NCBI GenBank assembly: GCA_007134115.1
Contig: SLLK01000062.1
Span: 1-8,048 of the forward strand
Length of the DNA stretch: 8,048 nt
DNA from: Gammaproteobacteria bacterium
GTDB taxonomy: Bacteria > Pseudomonadota > Gammaproteobacteria > UBA5335 > SLRW01
Direction: 5' to 3'
In this document: in pieces, positions 6,760 to 8,048 of the stretch
How the letters are laid out: every line of letters begins with the position of its first letter
Numbering within the stretch: position 1 is the first letter of the stretch
Position numbers and translations under genes: made by a program
The notes under the pieces: model-generated
The model's database searches: none
What the model was told of the DNA's origin: nothing
The model's input: the letters and a program-made list of their open reading frames with translations, nothing else

Positions 6760-6768
6760 AACGCAACC

Positions 6769-7206
6769 GTGAAAAAGTACGTCAACAAGGTGATCGGCTG
6801 GTTATCCGGCAATATGGTCGCCATTGTCATTACGCTGGCACTGGGCGCCTCGGCGACCATGCTGGTGATCATCGCCTGGCCCATTGCGAGCGATTACGTG
6901 ATGAAAGAACGTCGGGCAGACGCACGGCAAACGCTGATGACCTATGCCGAGCAACTGCACGAATGCCATGAGGCCACCGGCAGTTACCGTGACGATCAAT
7001 GCCCGCAATTCCCTACCACCAGCGAGCGCGGATACTATCGCATCAACGCCACCGCCCTGCGCGACGACAGTTTCACGCTCACGGCCAGCCCGCACAGTGA
7101 GAGCCCGCAGCTGGACGACGAACGTTGCACCAACATCCGCCTGGACCATGACGGTCGACGTTATTCGGAAGACATCATAGGGCGCACCAGCCTGGGCTGC
7201 TGGTAA
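6769..7206 (+). CDS. PilE-like minor pilin lacking the prepilin cleavage motif
   Basis: A 145-residue protein starting at GTG with a good GAGGAG ribosome site. From residue 36 it follows the PilE pattern: AWPIASDYVMKERRADARQTL (PilE has a similar YPSYQDYV..RRADA), then ATGSY, then YYRINATAL, SFTLTASP, CTNIRLDHDGRRYS and a final CW. Four cysteines (66, 78, 120, 144) could form two disulfides. The N-terminus differs from normal pilins. A basic stretch (MKKYVNKVIGWLSG) is followed by a hydrophobic helix (about 15-37) with no glutamate. If Pro38 is aligned with the conserved Pro22 of PilE, the -1 position is Met16 instead of Gly and the +5 position is Ile21 instead of Glu. Processing by the prepilin peptidase is therefore doubtful, and the protein may stay anchored in the inner membrane. 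Its position next to ispH matches that of pilE in Pseudomonas. The PilE relation is well supported, but function as a true pilin is uncertain. Confidence 0.8.
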   Translation: MKKYVNKVIGWLSGNMVAIVITLALGASATMLVIIAWPIASDYVMKERRADARQTLMTYAEQLHECHEATGSYRDDQCPQFPTTSERGYYRINATALRDDSFTLTASPHSESPQLDDERCTNIRLDHDGRRYSEDIIGRTSLGCW

Positions 7207-7216
7207 GCGTTGCTCG

Positions 7217-7248
7217 CGCGCCTGACCGGCTGTTGCCGGTCAGGCGCG
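7217..7248. terminator. Hairpin between convergent PilE-like gene and ispH
   Basis: A perfect 14-bp inverted repeat (7217-7230 with 7235-7248) surrounds the loop TGTT. It begins 10 bp after the stop of the PilE-like gene and includes the stop and last codons of ispH on the other strand. There is no T-run on either side, so it is not a textbook intrinsic terminator. It could still stop or stabilise both convergent transcripts. Confidence 0.5.
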
Positions 7249-8048
7249 AAGCGCCCGGGGCAGCGAAAAATAGACGTTTTCCTCACGGCCCTGCATCTGT
7301 TCCACCGTGGTGCCGCCCCACTGGCGCACGCGCTCGATCACCAGATCAACCAGCACCTCCGGCGCCGAGGCGCCCGCCGTAACACCCACGACACCGGCGC
7401 CCTGCAGCCACTCGCGACGCAGATTCAGCGGGCCGTCGACCAGCCATGCCGGCGTCCCGGCCAGCTCGGCGATCTCACGCAGCCGACTGGAGTTGGAGCT
7501 GTTCGGAGAACCCACCACCAGCACCACGTCACTCTGCGCCGCCAGTTGCTTGACCGCATCCTGGCGGTTCTGCGTGGCGTAACAGATATCGTCCTTGCGT
7601 GGCCCCTCTATATCGGGAAAACGGGCGCGCAAGGCATCGATGACGCGGGCCGTATCATCCATGGACAGGGTTGTCTGGGTGACAAAGGCGACACGCGCGC
7701 CCTCGTCCACCGGCAAGTGCGCCACGTCTTCCGGTTTTTCCACCAAATGAATGCCACCGCCGCCAGCCGCATCGAACTGCCCCATAGTGCCTTCCACTTC
7801 CGGGTGCCCTGCATGCCCGATGAGCACAATCTGGTAGCCCTGACGGGAATATCCGGCGACCTCCACATGCACCTTGGTCACCAGCGGACAGGTGGCATCG
7901 AACACCTGCAGACCGCGCCGGTCGGCTTCTTCACGTACCGCCCGCGAAACCCCGTGGGCACTGAAGATCACCGTCTGGTCGTCCGGCACTTCGTCGAGTT
8001 CCTCGACAAATATCGCACCCTTGGCACGTAAATCCTCGATCACGAAAC
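7240..8048 (-). CDS. ispH: 4-hydroxy-3-methylbut-2-enyl diphosphate reductase IspH (N-terminus outside window)
   Basis: This is the last enzyme of the methylerythritol phosphate pathway. It reduces HMBPP to isopentenyl and dimethylallyl diphosphate in the cytoplasm using an iron-sulfur cluster. The visible 268 residues align closely with E. coli IspH as I know it: FSAHGVS (substrate His), DATCPLVTKVH (second cluster Cys), IGHAGHPEVEGTMGQ (His and catalytic Glu), TQTTLSMDDT, GPRKDDICYATQNRQ (third cluster Cys), VVGSPNSSNSSRL, GVTAGASAPEVLV and the C-terminal EGREEN-like QGREENVYFSLP. The frame runs off the window end. About 43 N-terminal residues are missing, including the first cluster Cys and a substrate His. 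The GTG at 8041-8043 is internal (V of a FVIEDLRAKG segment), not the start. The gene converges on the PilE-like gene with 33 bp between stops. Confidence 0.96.
   Translation of the reverse strand, partial: FVIEDLRAKGAIFVEELDEVPDDQTVIFSAHGVSRAVREEADRRGLQVFDATCPLVTKVHVEVAGYSRQGYQIVLIGHAGHPEVEGTMGQFDAAGGGGIHLVEKPEDVAHLPVDEGARVAFVTQTTLSMDDTARVIDALRARFPDIEGPRKDDICYATQNRQDAVKQLAAQSDVVLVVGSPNSSNSSRLREIAELAGTPAWLVDGPLNLRREWLQGAGVVGVTAGASAPEVLVDLVIERVRQWGGTTVEQMQGREENVYFSLPRALRA

Noticed and set aside
6669..6971. Overlapping plus-strand frame before the PilE-like gene that might hold a lost prepilin leader
   Set aside because: Its translation is Arg-rich and hydrophilic with no G-(F/M)xxxE motif, so a simple frameshift does not explain the missing cleavage site.
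7210..8031. Plus-strand reading frame (273 codons) opposite ispH
   Set aside because: ispH is unmistakable on the minus strand. This frame is its shadow.
1..8048. CRISPR arrays, tRNA or rRNA genes, insertion sequences, phage genes
   Set aside because: No regularly spaced repeats, RNA gene signatures, transposase motifs or terminal inverted repeats were seen.

Overview
The window is GC-rich chromosomal DNA from what looks like a gammaproteobacterium. The evidence is gene content and order: a minor-pilin cluster (gspH/fimT, pilV, pilW, pilX, pilY1), then a PilE-like gene lying tail-to-tail with ispH. From general knowledge this resembles the fimU-pilV-pilW-pilX-pilY1-pilE-lytB region of Pseudomonas. 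Many encoded proteins have acidic runs, which may fit a halophilic or haloalkaliphilic relative of the Chromatiales/Ectothiorhodospiraceae. That placement is inference only.

Left part (1-5579): a compact plus-strand operon. The end of a GspH/FimT-type pseudopilin gene overlaps pilV by 4 bp. Short gaps of 8, 6 and 28 bp follow before pilW, pilX and the large pilY1. A strong intrinsic terminator closes the operon directly after pilY1. The products should form the tip and initiation complex of a type IV pilus: small pilins processed by the prepilin peptidase, plus the exported tip adhesin and regulator PilY1.

Middle (5605-6186): a minus-strand gene for a small Fur-family regulator with no cysteines and its own candidate promoter. 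It sits where pilE would normally directly follow pilY1.

Right part (6187-8048): a second GspH/FimT-type pseudopilin with a C-terminal GRPR motif, then a PilE-like gene. The soluble domain of the PilE-like protein is recognisable, but the prepilin cleavage motif is missing and a plain membrane helix takes its place. The window ends with the C-terminal 85% or so of ispH (isoprenoid synthesis) on the minus strand, which meets the PilE-like gene across a perfect 14-bp hairpin.

Most of the window is a recognisable pilus-assembly locus. The unusual parts are the motif-less PilE-like protein, the split of the cluster by a Fur-type regulator, the second FimT with a possible DNA-binding tail, and an RGD triplet inside the calcium-loop-like motif of PilY1.
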